Assembly (NCBI RefSeq): GCF_021730395.1
Contig: NC_069361.1
Location: 73,913,001-73,977,000, forward strand
Source of the DNA: Mercenaria mercenaria
Taxonomy: Eukaryota > Mollusca > Bivalvia > Venerida > Veneridae
Reading direction: 5' to 3'
Length of the DNA: 64,000 bases
Below the pieces are notes generated by a model that was given only the letters and a program-made list of their open reading frames with translations, was not told the origin of the DNA and searched no databases. This document shows positions 10,983 to 23,000 of this stretch, in pieces (the first letter of the stretch is position 1; the number at the start of each line of letters is the position of its first letter). Both the position numbers and the translations under genes were made by a program.

Positions 10983-12929
10983 TATTTGCGATGACCTTTC
11001 GTCTGTATAATGTATGACGATTTTGTCCTTTCGAATTGCAAAATTTTAAATTTTCATTTTTAATGTCGGGCCTGGCCCATAATAATGGCATCAACTTTAA
11101 AAACAAACGAGAAAAATAAGTTTCATAAGACAGAAAAGAAACCGAAATGTAGAAAATAAAGCAATTTTTGTCGGACATCACTTGGAAAATTCCTTTCCGT
11201 TTCAGTTGACGAAACCATAAACATGTGAATGTGCATTTCTAGTAATTTCTAAAGCACAAATTGATGGTTTACCAATATTGCTCTAAATGCAAGCGTATCC
11301 ATGCATTTTTTTCAGGATGTTGCAATTATTACCGTTTAATGATATTGGCAGTAGCAGCGCAAATGTTTCTCGCAAATATTAAAACCGCGCAGAGCAAATA
11401 ACCAATTTATGATTTATGACATACTAGTACTAATTTTATCTTTATTTCATTATAAACTTGTTTAATGATAGAAATGAAAAAAAAAACAAAAAAAAACAGA
11501 CTGCTTGAAGGTGTGAATTGTCCTAACCGTTATGTTTTAATAGTACACTTCTTTAAATAATCAAAAAAACTGTGATAATAAAAAAGGTAATCCATATATT
11601 TATGCAGTTATTTGAAGAAGATATTTATGTCCTTGGTAATTTACGTACTATTCCCTTAGAAGTCGTTTTTAGAGTTGCTTATCGTCATCCCAGGTGTATT
11701 TTATAAACACTTACTATTTTTAACTTGTTCATGCTTTAATTTGTAGTTTAACATTTAAAAACTGAAATTGTAACTTTCACAAATACACGAATAAAATATC
11801 AAATTCTAACACGTATTCTAAGTATTTTTCATAAAATCTTAATTGTTAATTTTACCAAGAACGTTATTTACGCCCTCGACCTTACTTTTGTTTGGCATTA
11901 CTTTTGTTAAAGGTTAAATTATGCCAATTGGTAATCTAAATAGCCGCACTGGTTTTTCCTTTCAAACTGTGATTTTCATGCCTCTTAAAATTGTCCATTA
12001 TTAATGAAACCACCCCATCAGACTGTCTATTTGCCTGAAGTCTACAACAAAGACACCAGCATCGTTATATCACCTCCTGTTCTATTAGTACTACATACAC
12101 TGCTTTGTTTGGCGCAAAGTTTCTTTTTGCTTCATCTTGCAGCAACTTGTTAAAATATGAGCGAATTTCACACAAATGGTTGTGATTCATAATAATCGGA
12201 AAATGACAAAGAATTATGCAAGACATTATCTATATTGTGACTTTATGCAAATGAATTTGCCAATAAGCATAATTCGCGTGTGAACAGAAAGATGAACGGA
12301 ACGGTAGAAAAAAACATTAAAACGCCTGGTTTTGATTTATCATCATGATTCAAATATATAAACTCACCCGTTTCTTGTCTACCTATTTCTAACGACAGTC
12401 GAGACAATGCATAATTTTAACTATTCGTTTTGTACAATATACATAGTAATAGCACATTTTGTTGCACGTCGGCCATGAAAGTATATATGACATAGTACTA
12501 ACATTACATGTATTATATCTTATCATATGCCTGTTTATGCAAATCGCCAGTCCAGGGGTTATACTATTGACCGGTTAACAGTTCAGCCCTACATTTTGAT
12601 GGACTAAGGTCAAAATTGTTTTAACATTTATTTCTGATGCCATGTGATAAAACACTTACTGGTCGGCTTGCCAGGCAATAGTCAAAACTATTTGCCCTCG
12701 GTCCTTTTAACTATTGACTGACAAGCCATTAAATAAATATATACCGTAGAATGCGTAATGTTTACGTCAATTTTATTTCACGATTTGTAGACAGTGTAGC
12801 AGTGTTTAGAATTCATGAATCAATAGCCATAAACTCGCGATTTGACAGACAGTAGCCATATAAGCGTTGTTTAGAATACCCTATTTGAAGTTCGGTATAA
12901 TATAAGAGATTATGCTGTAAAATAATCGC
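10983..12929. other. Intergenic, no gene seen
   Basis: AT-rich, with many short A and T runs and no supported coding sequence. Around 12,540-12,740 there are phrases (ggttatactattgaccggtt; actattgactgacaagcc) that read like a diverged interspersed repeat, but no ends could be set. Confidence 0.4.
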
Positions 12930-13460
12930 GAGTGTTTTAAATTTGTGAGGTTTGGTGATTCTAGTTGAAATACTTTTGGAATTATTTATAAAAGCATTTT
13001 CATTTTTGTACCAAACCAAGTGGAAAAAACTGCTTTTAGTGGGTCAAGAGGGATAATACAATCATGACGCGAGCAAAGGTCATGTGCTATTTAATAATTA
13101 TGTGAGGTTTGGTGTTTCTAGCTGAAATAGGGAAACACTTTTTGAAGAATTAGCATTTCAAACTAATCTGGAACGACATTTATGACCTTCCTGAACAAAT
13201 CAAGGGAAACACTTTTACTGTGTCCAGGCCCGGGGGATAATACTACATGTGAACAAAGCTCATGTGCATATTAATAATGAGATTTGGTGATTCTAGCTTA
13301 AATACTTTTTGAATAAAAAACATTTACAATTTCGGACGGACTGACAGACGGACGGACGCAAGCACGCACTGAAGGATGGACGGACGGACGGACGGACGAA
13401 CAGCTGGACGGACAAAACCAAAACAATATCCACCCGCCTTCCACGTGGGATAAAAAATGG
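12930..13460 (+). mobile_element. Tandem-cored element with GACGGACG tract and terminal hairpin
   Basis: The phrase GTGAGGTTTGGTGATTCTAG recurs at about 12,942, 13,102 and 13,275, giving a unit of about 165 bp. It is followed by a GGACGGACG simple repeat (about 13,335-13,412). A terminal stem ATCCAC / GTGGGAT then ends in AAAAAA (13,427-13,457). The design matches the other tandem-cored elements of this window. The left end was not found. Confidence 0.55.
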
Positions 13461-14608
13461 CGTGAAACCAAAGCAAGACAAAAATAACCGATATACGTGA
13501 AATCCATGTAACAGTGAAACTGGTAACAGAGAGACAGAGAAAAAATTGTCAACCAATTTAACACCCGTTCATAGCCAAGCAACGTAAGACTATCTGTCAG
13601 TAAGAAATCCTTAGAAAGTAACATGCAACTAAATTTAACTTTGATTCATAAACCTCTGTTGCCGAGGTATGAAATAAATGAAATTGTACCTACATTATGA
13701 TAAAGGAGAGACTGACAATATGTCTCGCTTTGATTGAGTATATATTATTCACTTCCATATGCAGCTTCTTCTTTTTTTATTACACATTAACGTCTCGCGG
13801 CAACATGTTTCCATGGATGTTACTAGCCGAGCATAGCTTTAATAATAATTCGTAGGACAGCGGAATATTTTTACACCATCTTTTGGATGTTACCATTTAC
13901 ATTGTAAAATTGTATTAGACATGCAGTGATATCTGGTTCACCTATGATGACGTTCTTGAGATTTTGTCCAATTCTGGTTCAACCCATTGCCAATAAAGAT
14001 AATTCTAAAAGTTGAACTTTACCAAGTATTTACAACCGGTCCCTTTAACGCTGATTTGTCCGTTTGAATTATTAAGGTCCATCTATGGACCGAATGCAAG
14101 GCAGATAAATACGTTTAATTTTTTAAACTCTGGCATGCTCGGGTTTTAGGTGCAATGGAATACCTGAACTAGAATGACTTCGATAAATTGTAAGTTTAAA
14201 TTGTTTATTATTCGCCATATTTATATATGGGATTGCCTAACATATTTAGTCTTATCTTCAACAGTAGGTTTTACAGCCTTTATAAAGAGACACACATACC
14301 ATAAATAGAAATTTGGATTCTATATTTGTAATAATTGTACCAAACAGTGAAAGTAAGAGGGAAGTTACGTTTGTATATATATTGACTCTAATTTATGTCC
14401 TATTATTGTCCTTGGAGATGTTCAGAGTTTTCTCCATTTCTGACCTTTCTCTTGTCCTGTTTTCTAAACTTCTTAAGAGCTCATCGTCTATTTTGAATCT
14501 TATGTACGCAGATAATTTTTCTTTTAGCGCACTTCCTAGTTCCATATAATTTTTGTTGTAATATACCTCAATCGTGCCATCATGGCTTTTATTTGTTCCG
14601 TTGGCATG
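13461..14608. other. Intergenic, no gene seen
   Basis: No supported feature. AT-rich unique-looking sequence between a tandem-cored element and the minisatellite. Confidence 0.4.
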
Positions 14609-15345
14609 AATTATATACGAGAACCAAATCCACTTTCTGGAGATTCTGCCAAGCCCGTAATTTTGGGAGAGAATATATTTTATACGAGAACCAAATCCAC
14701 TTGCTGGAGATGCTACCTGGCCTGTGATTTTGGTAGAGAACGTATTATATACGAGAACCAAATCCACTTTCTGGATATTCTACCCGGCCTGTGATTTTGG
14801 TAGAGAACGTATATACGAGAACCAAATCCACTTTCTGGAGATTCTATCTGCCTGTTATTTTGGGAGAGAATGTATTATATACTGGAACCAAATTCACTTT
14901 CTGGAGATTCTACCCGGGTCTGTTATTTTGGGAGAGAATGTATTATATATGAGAAACAATTCCACTTTCTGGAGGTTCTATCCGGCACGTAATTTTGGGA
15001 GAGAAGGTCTTATATATGAGAACCAAATCCACTTTCTGGAGATTGTACTCGGCCTAAGATTTTGGGAGAGGTGTTATATATCAGACCCAAATCCATTTTC
15101 TGGAGATTCAACCCGGTCTGTGATTTTGGGAGAGAATGTATATTATACGAGGAGCAAATTCAGCCCGGCTTGTGATTTTTGGAGAGAATGTATTATATAT
15201 GAGAACCAATTCCACTTTCTGGAGATTCTACCCCAAGTCTGTGATTTTGGGAGAGAATATATTATATACGGGAACCTATTCCACTTTCTGGAGATTCTAC
15301 CCCGGCCTGTGATTTTGGGAGATTAGGTCTTATGTATGAGAACCG
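14609..15345. repeat. Minisatellite, about 12 units of about 67 bp
   Basis: The block GAACCAAATCCACTTTCTGG starts at 14,621, 14,688, 14,755, 14,819, 14,885, 14,953, 15,020 and about 15,084, and recurs to about 15,340. Each unit ends in a TTTTGGGAGAGAATGTA-type stretch. Units differ by a few substitutions and small deletions. The plus strand is open for 200 codons (14,724-15,326), but the frame is not kept from unit to unit, so I do not call it a gene. Confidence 0.9.
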
Positions 15346-15735
15346 TATTATAACATCTGTAGACTTCTGTTTCAGTCAAAACGTACTTATGTTGACCTTT
15401 ATGAAAGTTAAGTATTATACGTACTCGGTCATGTTTGCTTTCCAACAGGCCGACAGAATTATATATATTGACCTGAACATAAGACAATTGTTGTATTGTG
15501 TGTATATATAGACGGTGTGCACACACATAATAACTACACTGTACATTTTCTAAAAATAGTTCCTAACTACTTTATTTGCCTAATAAATATGATGCCGAAT
15601 ACATTTCGTATCATTATAAAGACAGTACACTTACTGGACACCACACAAACCGTGGTACTTTGTACTATTAATTTACTTAAATTATGAACATTAAAATTTA
15701 TTCTAACACGATCCGATTCATTTTCCTATTAAACA
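15346..15735. other. Intergenic, no gene seen
   Basis: AT-rich sequence with no supported feature. Confidence 0.4.
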
Positions 15736-16650
15736 AAGAAGGCTGGAGACAGTGATTTATTAAACAACAATTCACTATTCTGACGTCACAACTATTACGT
15801 CATAGCGTCAAGCGGCGTAACGGCGCGCTGGAAAAGAACCCGATTGAAAACGGGCAAATATCTAATGCATGCCGACAAGGTGTACTTTAAAGTCCTTGAT
15901 AACGTGTTTGAATCGAAATAATATATCTCATTTAGTGATTTGCTGTTGAATAAATCCCTGTTTGTCGTTCAGATGCGTAGCATTATATCACTCGGGCTAC
16001 GCCCTCATGATATAATTCCTTCGCATCTGAACTCCAAACAGTGATTTATTCAGCGACAAATCACCGATGAGATATATTATTTCTTAATTTTACTGTTTGA
16101 TTCACGTTTTCCGCAACAAGATTTTTTCCCGTGAGCTCCTTAGACACAAAACAATACCATTCATACTTTATATCATTCAATGGTGGTATAAGGAACTTGT
16201 TAAATGTGCTACATTCATCTGCAGAAAAGACTTTGATATGATAGCTCCAATTAAAACGTTACCAAAAACATTTTAATTCTGCACTGTGAAAATAGATCTA
16301 CATTTTGCCATAAAATTGAAATTATCTTATTCAGAAATAATGTATAGAAAATCGTGTTTTAACGTTATTAATGCACGAAAAACAGGCCACAGGTCCGCGG
16401 AATAATTTCACGAGGGCGCAGCTTGAATAAATTATTCTGGCGACATAGATCTATATAAACCAATTTTGAGTGTATTATTTCAAGCAAAAAACACGATTTT
16501 GCTATAAGTTATTTCGACTCTGATACACCCTTTATCTAAAACAGAAGATAAATTATAGTTGCGCTCTTTCTTCGTCTCAACAGGAACATGGACGTCATCG
16601 CCCTTTAACGTGACGTCATTTTAGCGTAAGCGTGTTTTAACGGAAACAAT
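15736..16650. mobile_element. Candidate hairpin element with TGACGTCA boxes
   Basis: The core 15,917-16,083 is a long imperfect hairpin: GAAATAATATATCTCAT on the left is inverted as ATGAGATATATTATTTC on the right. In between, CAGATGCG and TGAATAAATC also pair. A second region of similar wording (16,320-16,500; CGCGGAATAATTTCACGAGG) follows. TGACGTCA palindromes stand at 15,781-15,788 and 16,611-16,618 near the two edges. Exact ends and a target duplication were not found, so the borders are approximate. Confidence 0.5.
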
Positions 16651-17569
16651 CATCTTAGAACGTTTAACTCTCTTTAAATTTCAAACAATATCTTTCTACC
16701 GCTACTGGGGAGCGTTAAAATTACTTCAATATATATATATATATCTATCTGTCTCTTCTACTTCTTGGGGAAAAAATGGGTAGAGCTATCAGACAGTAAC
16801 TTCTCTTAATATGCAAGGAAACTGCACAAACAATTGTTAAACGACATTGTGCATTATCACAATGACCCCATTACCAGAAAGTTAAATCATTTACATTTTA
16901 CTTGCACTAATATACCTGATCATGAATACGATCACTATCACCATAAGTTTGTCAATGTGATTGTTATAGGAGTTAAACATGCAGAATTAAACGCAATTGA
17001 AGACTTATTAAAATTCTGAATAAACAAAAAAAAAAACGTGTCATGCGCGTTAAAAATGGACATAAAACATACCAGGCTGAGAAGGAACTAAGTCGTCTGT
17101 ACACATTGTTAACGACCCAGTCTTTTATTAGCGTAATAAGTGCGATAAGGGGGATATAAATGGAACAGTTTGTTTGATGATAATTTTACTAGTCAGTTTA
17201 GTGCTCTCAATTATTGAGTTTAAATGTTTACAAAAAAATGAACTCGCTACAATTAAGGTGGAATTTTGGCACATTTTAGATACAAAGGTAATTGGTTTTA
17301 TGTTTTATTCTGATACATATGTTATAATACCATACAAATGTACTTTTATGTTCTTGCATCCAAAATGTTTGGATTTGTTTTACTTCTTTTTTTTTATATT
17401 ACATTTGTACAACCAGTACCATGGCATTTCCAAATAGACTGATGCTTATAATTGAACATCTGTATTATTAATTAAGCAAGACGTTGGTTTCAAGACCAGC
17501 CCCAACCACCACACCTCCTCTGGTTTGTTGAGTAAAAACTTTAAAATTAAAGGAAGATAAATAGAAATG
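16651..17569. other. Intergenic, no gene seen; short AT microsatellite
   Basis: An (AT)n microsatellite lies at about 16,728-16,745. No coding sequence is supported. Confidence 0.4.
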
Positions 17570-18077
17570 AACAAGAGTCTTATAATTACAAATGCCCCGC
17601 AGCATGACCTTTGATTTGAAAAGTCAGTAGTGGTGTACTCATTAGTCTATAGCATGTGAAGTTTGAGGTCCTGGGTATTGTGTTCGCTGGTTATGCCTTC
17701 TGCATAAACTTTAAGTGCCTGTGACCTCGACCTTTGACCTGGTGACCCAAAGTCAGTAGGGGTGGTGTACTCATTAAGTACTATCAGCATGTGAAGTTTG
17801 AAGGTCCTGGGTGAAGTGGTTCGCGAGTAAAGTGCCTTCATGCAAAAAGTTAACGTTGGCCCCTGTGATCATGACCTTTGACCTGGTGACCCCAAAGTCA
17901 GTAGGGGTGGTGTACTCAATAAGTACTATCAGCATGTGAAGTTTGAAGGTCCTGGGTGAAGTGGTTCGCGAGTAAAATGCCTTCATGCAAAAAGTTAACG
18001 TTGTGACGGACGAACGAACAAACTAACGAATGGACGGACAGTTGAAAACTAATATGCCTCCCTTCGGGGGCATAAAA
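17570..18077 (+). mobile_element. Tandem-cored element ending in TATGCC hairpin
   Basis: It starts AACAAGAGTC (17,570). The core has about three units of 115-130 bp carrying GACCTTTGACCTGGTGACC and GCATGTGAAGTTTGA. A GACGGACGAACGAAC simple repeat follows (about 18,004-18,040), then a 9-bp stem TATGCCTCC / GGGGGCATA with loop CTTC (18,053-18,074) and an A-run. The same hairpin ends the element at 62,087-62,623 in the other orientation. Confidence 0.75.
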
Positions 18078-18272
18078 ACAAACAATCTTTTATATTATAA
18101 TTATCAAATGTAGACAGAATGAAGCTAAAATTTTGATATATTATAAAAAAGAAAGTTGTACGATTTGGTCAAATTGAGAAGGTGGTGGGGGCGGGGGTGC
18201 GAGTTTTGTCCGTGTGATGGGATTTTGCCCGTGTCCCAGTTTTATATACCTCTCAATTATTATATGTTTCAG

Positions 18273-19643
18273 ATGAATACCAACAATACAAACGACAGTA
18301 AAGTACAGGAAGTCATCAATGTTCGTCTGACCTCTGACTGGGTTACCAATGAGTATATCTCAATCAGTCTCGTGGCCGTGTCCGTTCCATTTATATTCTG
18401 CAGTAATATTATCGTACTCCTCTCCGTGATCAAATTCAAGCGTCTACAGATCCCAACCAACTTTTTCATCATGTCACTTGCAGCAGCCGACATTGTGATT
18501 GCAATAACGCTTCCTTTTTATATAACTGTTGAGTTAACACCGATCAAAATATCAGACGACACTCTTTGTTTAGCCGCCAACAGGATTCTCATGACGGCTG
18601 GTGGAGTTTCAATCATAACGCTAGCAACTATCGCCTATGACCGTTTCACAGCCATTACGTATCCTCTAAAATATATCTTACTTATGAAGAAAAGAAAAAT
18701 AATCGGATTTATTCTGTTTTCATGGTTGTATAGCAGTTTCATCTGCTGGATTCCTGTGATATTCGGTTTGCATGGAAACGTGAGACAACATTCTTCACAA
18801 TGTTCTAACAGTGTTCTTAACCGGAAGTCACGAATGTTGTTCATAAGTGCAATATTTACCCCAGCATGTGCTTTAATTTTATTTTTCTATTTCAAAATAT
18901 TCCGGATCGCGCGACATCATGCGCACGCAATAGCGGCTGTTGAAAACTCAATCAGAAGTACACTAGAAAGGCAGTTTGTGAAGAGTGATACAAAATATGC
19001 CAAAACCATCGCAATTGTGATCGGGGTGTTTCTATGTTTATGGTTACCGTATCAAATATGCTTACTCTTAACATTTATTGGTTACAGTGAACAAAATCAG
19101 TGGGTGAACAACTATTTGATGCTACTGGCGTTCTTCAACAGTGGGGTAAATCCCTGGGTTTACGCCTATCAGAACAGTGACTTCAGATCTGCCTATAAGA
19201 AGTTAAAAGATTCTTGGAAGTGCAAGTATACAATTGACATTGAAGACAGACGAACCAGTGTAATTTCAACAATAAGTGTAATTCCGTCTTCAAGTACGTC
19301 TGCGCGTTTAAACCGCGCGAACAGTAGAGTTCTCGCAAGTGATATTCTCTACACACTCAGCCGGCAAATTGGGACTGAAAACATTGAGCACGTGCTAGAC
19401 AGACGTCTTTCGGCGCGGCATAGTGTGATAAATGCCGTCAGTTCGTTACCGGATTTACTGAAACTCTATGCCAATACTTATAATAAAAGTACTGCAACAG
19501 ATGTGTGTATCCTAGAAGATTTGCAAGAAGATCCTTTAGAGAAAGAGGGGAGTAACGACAGTGCTTATCCACCGTCTGATACAATCAGCTGTAATTTGTC
19601 TATATCGTCTGGCGAAAAATCTGATAAGGAAGTAAATGTGTAA
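18273..19643 (+). CDS. Class A (rhodopsin-like) GPCR, adenosine/amine-receptor-like
   Basis: 456 codons in one exon. The start ATG at 18273 follows directly on an acceptor (TATGTTTCAG), so 5'-UTR exons probably lie upstream. The open frame extends 39 codons further up, but that part looks like intron. The N-terminus carries N-glycosylation sites (N4-N-T, N7-D-S). Seven membrane segments fit residues about 31-297, with N45 in TM1, LAAAD (D73) in TM2, the disulfide pair C99 and C177, DRF (123-125) in place of DRY, W151, P197, LWLP (256-259) and NPWVY (293-297). The last 150 residues form a long Ser/Arg-rich cytoplasmic tail. The SLAAADI and IVIG...WLP wording is closest to adenosine and biogenic-amine receptors, but the ligand cannot be told. 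It converges with the potassium-channel gene. Confidence 0.9.
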   Translation: MNTNNTNDSKVQEVINVRLTSDWVTNEYISISLVAVSVPFIFCSNIIVLLSVIKFKRLQIPTNFFIMSLAAADIVIAITLPFYITVELTPIKISDDTLCLAANRILMTAGGVSIITLATIAYDRFTAITYPLKYILLMKKRKIIGFILFSWLYSSFICWIPVIFGLHGNVRQHSSQCSNSVLNRKSRMLFISAIFTPACALILFFYFKIFRIARHHAHAIAAVENSIRSTLERQFVKSDTKYAKTIAIVIGVFLCLWLPYQICLLLTFIGYSEQNQWVNNYLMLLAFFNSGVNPWVYAYQNSDFRSAYKKLKDSWKCKYTIDIEDRRTSVISTISVIPSSSTSARLNRANSRVLASDILYTLSRQIGTENIEHVLDRRLSARHSVINAVSSLPDLLKLYANTYNKSTATDVCILEDLQEDPLEKEGSNDSAYPPSDTISCNLSISSGEKSDKEVNV

Positions 19644-19961
19644 TGTATGTTCAAACAAACAAAAAGTGTTTTGATGTCAGATATTATATCACTAATGTTA
19701 AATGTATACTTGAAATTTCTCCTATATACATATTTTAGTTAAACCAAACTTTGATTTCATTCCTGCACAATTTTCACACTTACTGAAAGTGTTCCTGAAC
19801 TTTAAGCCGGAAAACCAGATACTGCTAACATATGAAGTTCAAAACATAAATGTTATCTTATTAACATTTCCATTAGTGAATCGTACGCAACTGAAACACA
19901 AGCAATGTTCCAACCATATGACCACTTTGAGTTAAATGATCGGTAAATGGTGCCCTATATC

Positions 19962-19967
19962 TTTAAT
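19962..19967 (-). promoter_or_regulatory. Candidate poly(A) signal (ATTAAA) of the potassium-channel gene
   Basis: ATTAAA on the minus strand, about 130 bp beyond the channel's stop codon. No minus-strand AATAAA was seen between the two genes. Its use would make the two 3' UTRs overlap. Confidence 0.3.
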
Positions 19968-20041
19968 GTCGAGTTCAATGTATGTTTTCAAGAACAGTCT
20001 CATAACAACTGTTTTAACAGATATTTTGATCATATGTAAAC

Positions 20042-20047
20042 AATAAA
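20042..20047 (+). promoter_or_regulatory. Candidate poly(A) signal of the GPCR gene
   Basis: AATAAA, 399 bp after the GPCR stop codon and about 50 bp before the end of the converging channel gene's coding region. If used, the two transcripts' 3' ends nearly touch or overlap. Confidence 0.4.
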
Positions 20048-20094
20048 TATCATAATGCTCGTTTTGTGCTTGCCGCCGCCGACGACGACAACCG

Positions 20095-23000
20095 TCAAGA
20101 CAAACTTTTTCGTCTGTATGACAATAGTTCTACCGGTCCCGGTGCCTGCTTTTTATGTCGAAAGGGACTATTTTGCGCACTGCGCGTTTGTCTGTCTTGT
20201 GGTACATCCAGATTTTCAACGATCACGTGGTTTGAATCTAGCTCACTCTCTAAAGATTTCCTGGCCCCTTCTATCCCCGTAGTAACTGTATCAGCAACAT
20301 TACTTGCTAACGTAAATATGTTGGACTTAGTTTTGACAAGCTCCTTCTGTAGTTGTTTGATTTCGTTCTGTAACATAAATATGACGTCATTGACATAAGC
20401 GTTAAAATCATCTTAAAGAATTTAAGAAGCTAATTGTATGAAATGCTGTGAAAAATCTTGAAATTTTAATCAAATAGCTTTTGCTTGTTTATTTTAAGGG
20501 GCGAGCAACAACACGCAAAAATTATTTTTAATTTCACAATACATGTAATTCACCCAAAAGCTGACAGGCCGGAAGATGTGTACTAAATAAATGGATTTCT
20601 TTTCGGGACATTTGTATCTAAAACAGGTTATCCTTTTAAGAGGTTTGCGACAAGTGAAACCGAAATTCGGGGTGATCTTAATGCGGTGTTTTAAGTGTGT
20701 TAAATGAATGGCCTAGTAGCCCAAATTTGTTCATTAATGTAATAATGATCATAAATTAAATTATTGTCACGTTCTTATGCAGACACACACAATGGCGACA
20801 GCTACAAAAAAAAACACCACCATGATCTGTAACACGAGCAAGCGATCTACACCACGCTCTCGTGTGGTGTCTTCGTATCTCTGTTGTTAGAAACCTACTT
20901 AATCCACTTTTTCCGGAAAATAAAAAAGTTTCGACTACCACACTCGGAGATACATAGAATGAGGCTTAGTTTACATCTTGATCTTGTGGCACATGAAGCC
21001 GCAATTTACGGGGATAAAACTGTTGCAGTTAAGGTGAATGAAACAATAGTTAAAAAAAAGAAATAAATTTAAATCTATAAAATAAATGACGTAGTGTGTG
21101 TAATTCTGGTAACTGTCACTGCAAAAAGGGTATCTTGTCAATCTGACTAAAGTACATCTCCTATTACGCTACGCATAGGATCTGAAAACGACCTATTCAT
21201 TGCCTCGTTCTGACGGCCCTTTCACTAGCCAATCAGAGCCTAGCTTACAACATCTTGCAAATCTACCTCTAGCATTGACTTTTGATATTTACAATTCTTA
21301 TGTCGTAATGTATCAGATAGCCGGTTAGCTCAGTCGGTAGGCCACTTGCTTTGTAAGCGAGGGGTCCCAGGTTCGAGTCCTGGAATAATTGCATATTTTT
21401 CTTACTCTTTGACAATCGAACAAGTCGCCTGATTGGATAACATAAAATAGCAATAATGGAAATCCAAAATATACAGAAGACGAATGTGAATGGGTCGTTC
21501 TCAGATCTTCGTTTAGAAGATCAAGTACTTTAGTCAGATTGGGTATCTTGTTGTAATATGTAAAAATGCTTGATTGCATTTTATCACATGAATAAAATTT
21601 GATATGTAAATTAAAGTCTTTGATTAAAATGAGTCTTATATGAATGTATCCACGTAATATTACCTCTATTTTCGCTCTACTCATTTGCTGAACTTTTTCA
21701 GCTTTCTTGACGAGAACACCGGAAATATAACTGATTATCAGGGCAACATAGGCCAGTCCAAACAGTATCCACACATATGCTACAATACGGTATATGGTCC
21801 CTGCTTCGCCACGCCCTGTAAACCGATTCTCTGACAATGCTGCGAAAGAACACACATGCTATAAGTGTTGTAAAATGAAACTGATAATATGTTTTTTTCT
21901 TAGAAAAATACATCAAAAATAGACATTTTTTAAATATTTCAATGAGATAATATAGCAGACTGAGACGTAACACTGGCGTTAAAAATAAAGCTGGACAAAA
22001 TAATAGACATGCACATCATTCATGCATTAACGTTAATAACCATATATTTTTTTATAAATGTTACAGAACTTTGAAATTAAAACTATAAAAGCTCATGCTA
22101 TGTACGTGGTGTTGGAAAATCCTTTGTTTTACTAATTTTGTTTTGGCATATGAAACCGGCATATCGGACAAGATAAAGACTGACAGAGCAATTTCATTGT
22201 AAAGAACGAACCAAAATACTTACCTCTACGGGATATTAGGATGTTTGTTGGGAGACGACTTAAGATTACTTTATGTCGGATGATAAGACAACTCTTTCTT
22301 TTTCTGACTGACAAAATTATGATTAAAGTGCATTTTATCATACCTGGAATGAAGTCGCCAAATCCTATTGTAGACAGTGTAACAAAGCAATAATATATGG
22401 CGTCCATCATGCGCCATCCCTCGACGTTCATAAACAAAAAAGTAGGGCCGACAAACAGTAGAGAGACGCCGATTAGGATGATGATAACCATGTTGAGATA
22501 CTTGTTCAGGTCGGGCCTCTTTGAGCAAAGTTTCAGGTTGTTGACCTTGTTTGACAGCAGGGTTAGTTGTTGGCCAAGGCCCTGTAACATCAAGAATGTC
22601 AATGGAATGCCAATAAGCGCGTAGGCGATCACTATCACTTTGCCAATCTCTGTGTGAGGTGCCATGTTACCGTAACCTGAAATTTGATTGACACTTACAG
22701 AAACAGCATAAATGTAAGCATGCCGAGTGGCAGGTATAAGTCTTGGACGATAACCAGACTGGCAATGCCGTTTATTCATACGCAAAGACATGTGACCGAG
22801 GTTATAAGACCTCAGCTTGGAGACCAGTCTCAGAAACTCTGAGACCAGACTGTTTGTTGTCTAACCCAATATATTGCATCCTTGTACACTCAAACTGGTC
22901 TCTTAACTCAATTTGTTTCACCTCAGACCATGGTTAGGATTTTGTCTACTGTTATAAGGTGTGTAAAGGGTGCGGCTGAGAAATCTGAGATAATGCCGAA

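Noticed and set aside
14724-15326. A 200-codon open frame on the plus strand
   Set aside because: It lies wholly in the 67-bp minisatellite, the repeated peptide changes frame between units, and no domain is recognisable.
18156-18272. The 39 upstream in-frame codons of the GPCR as part of the protein
   Set aside because: A splice acceptor ends exactly before the ATG at 18,273, and the upstream segment is Gly/Trp-rich and unlike receptor N-termini.
20382-20389. TGACGTCA (CRE-type) site; others at 1,295, 15,781 and 16,611
   Set aside because: Such 8-mers occur by chance, and these lie inside introns or mobile elements rather than near gene starts.
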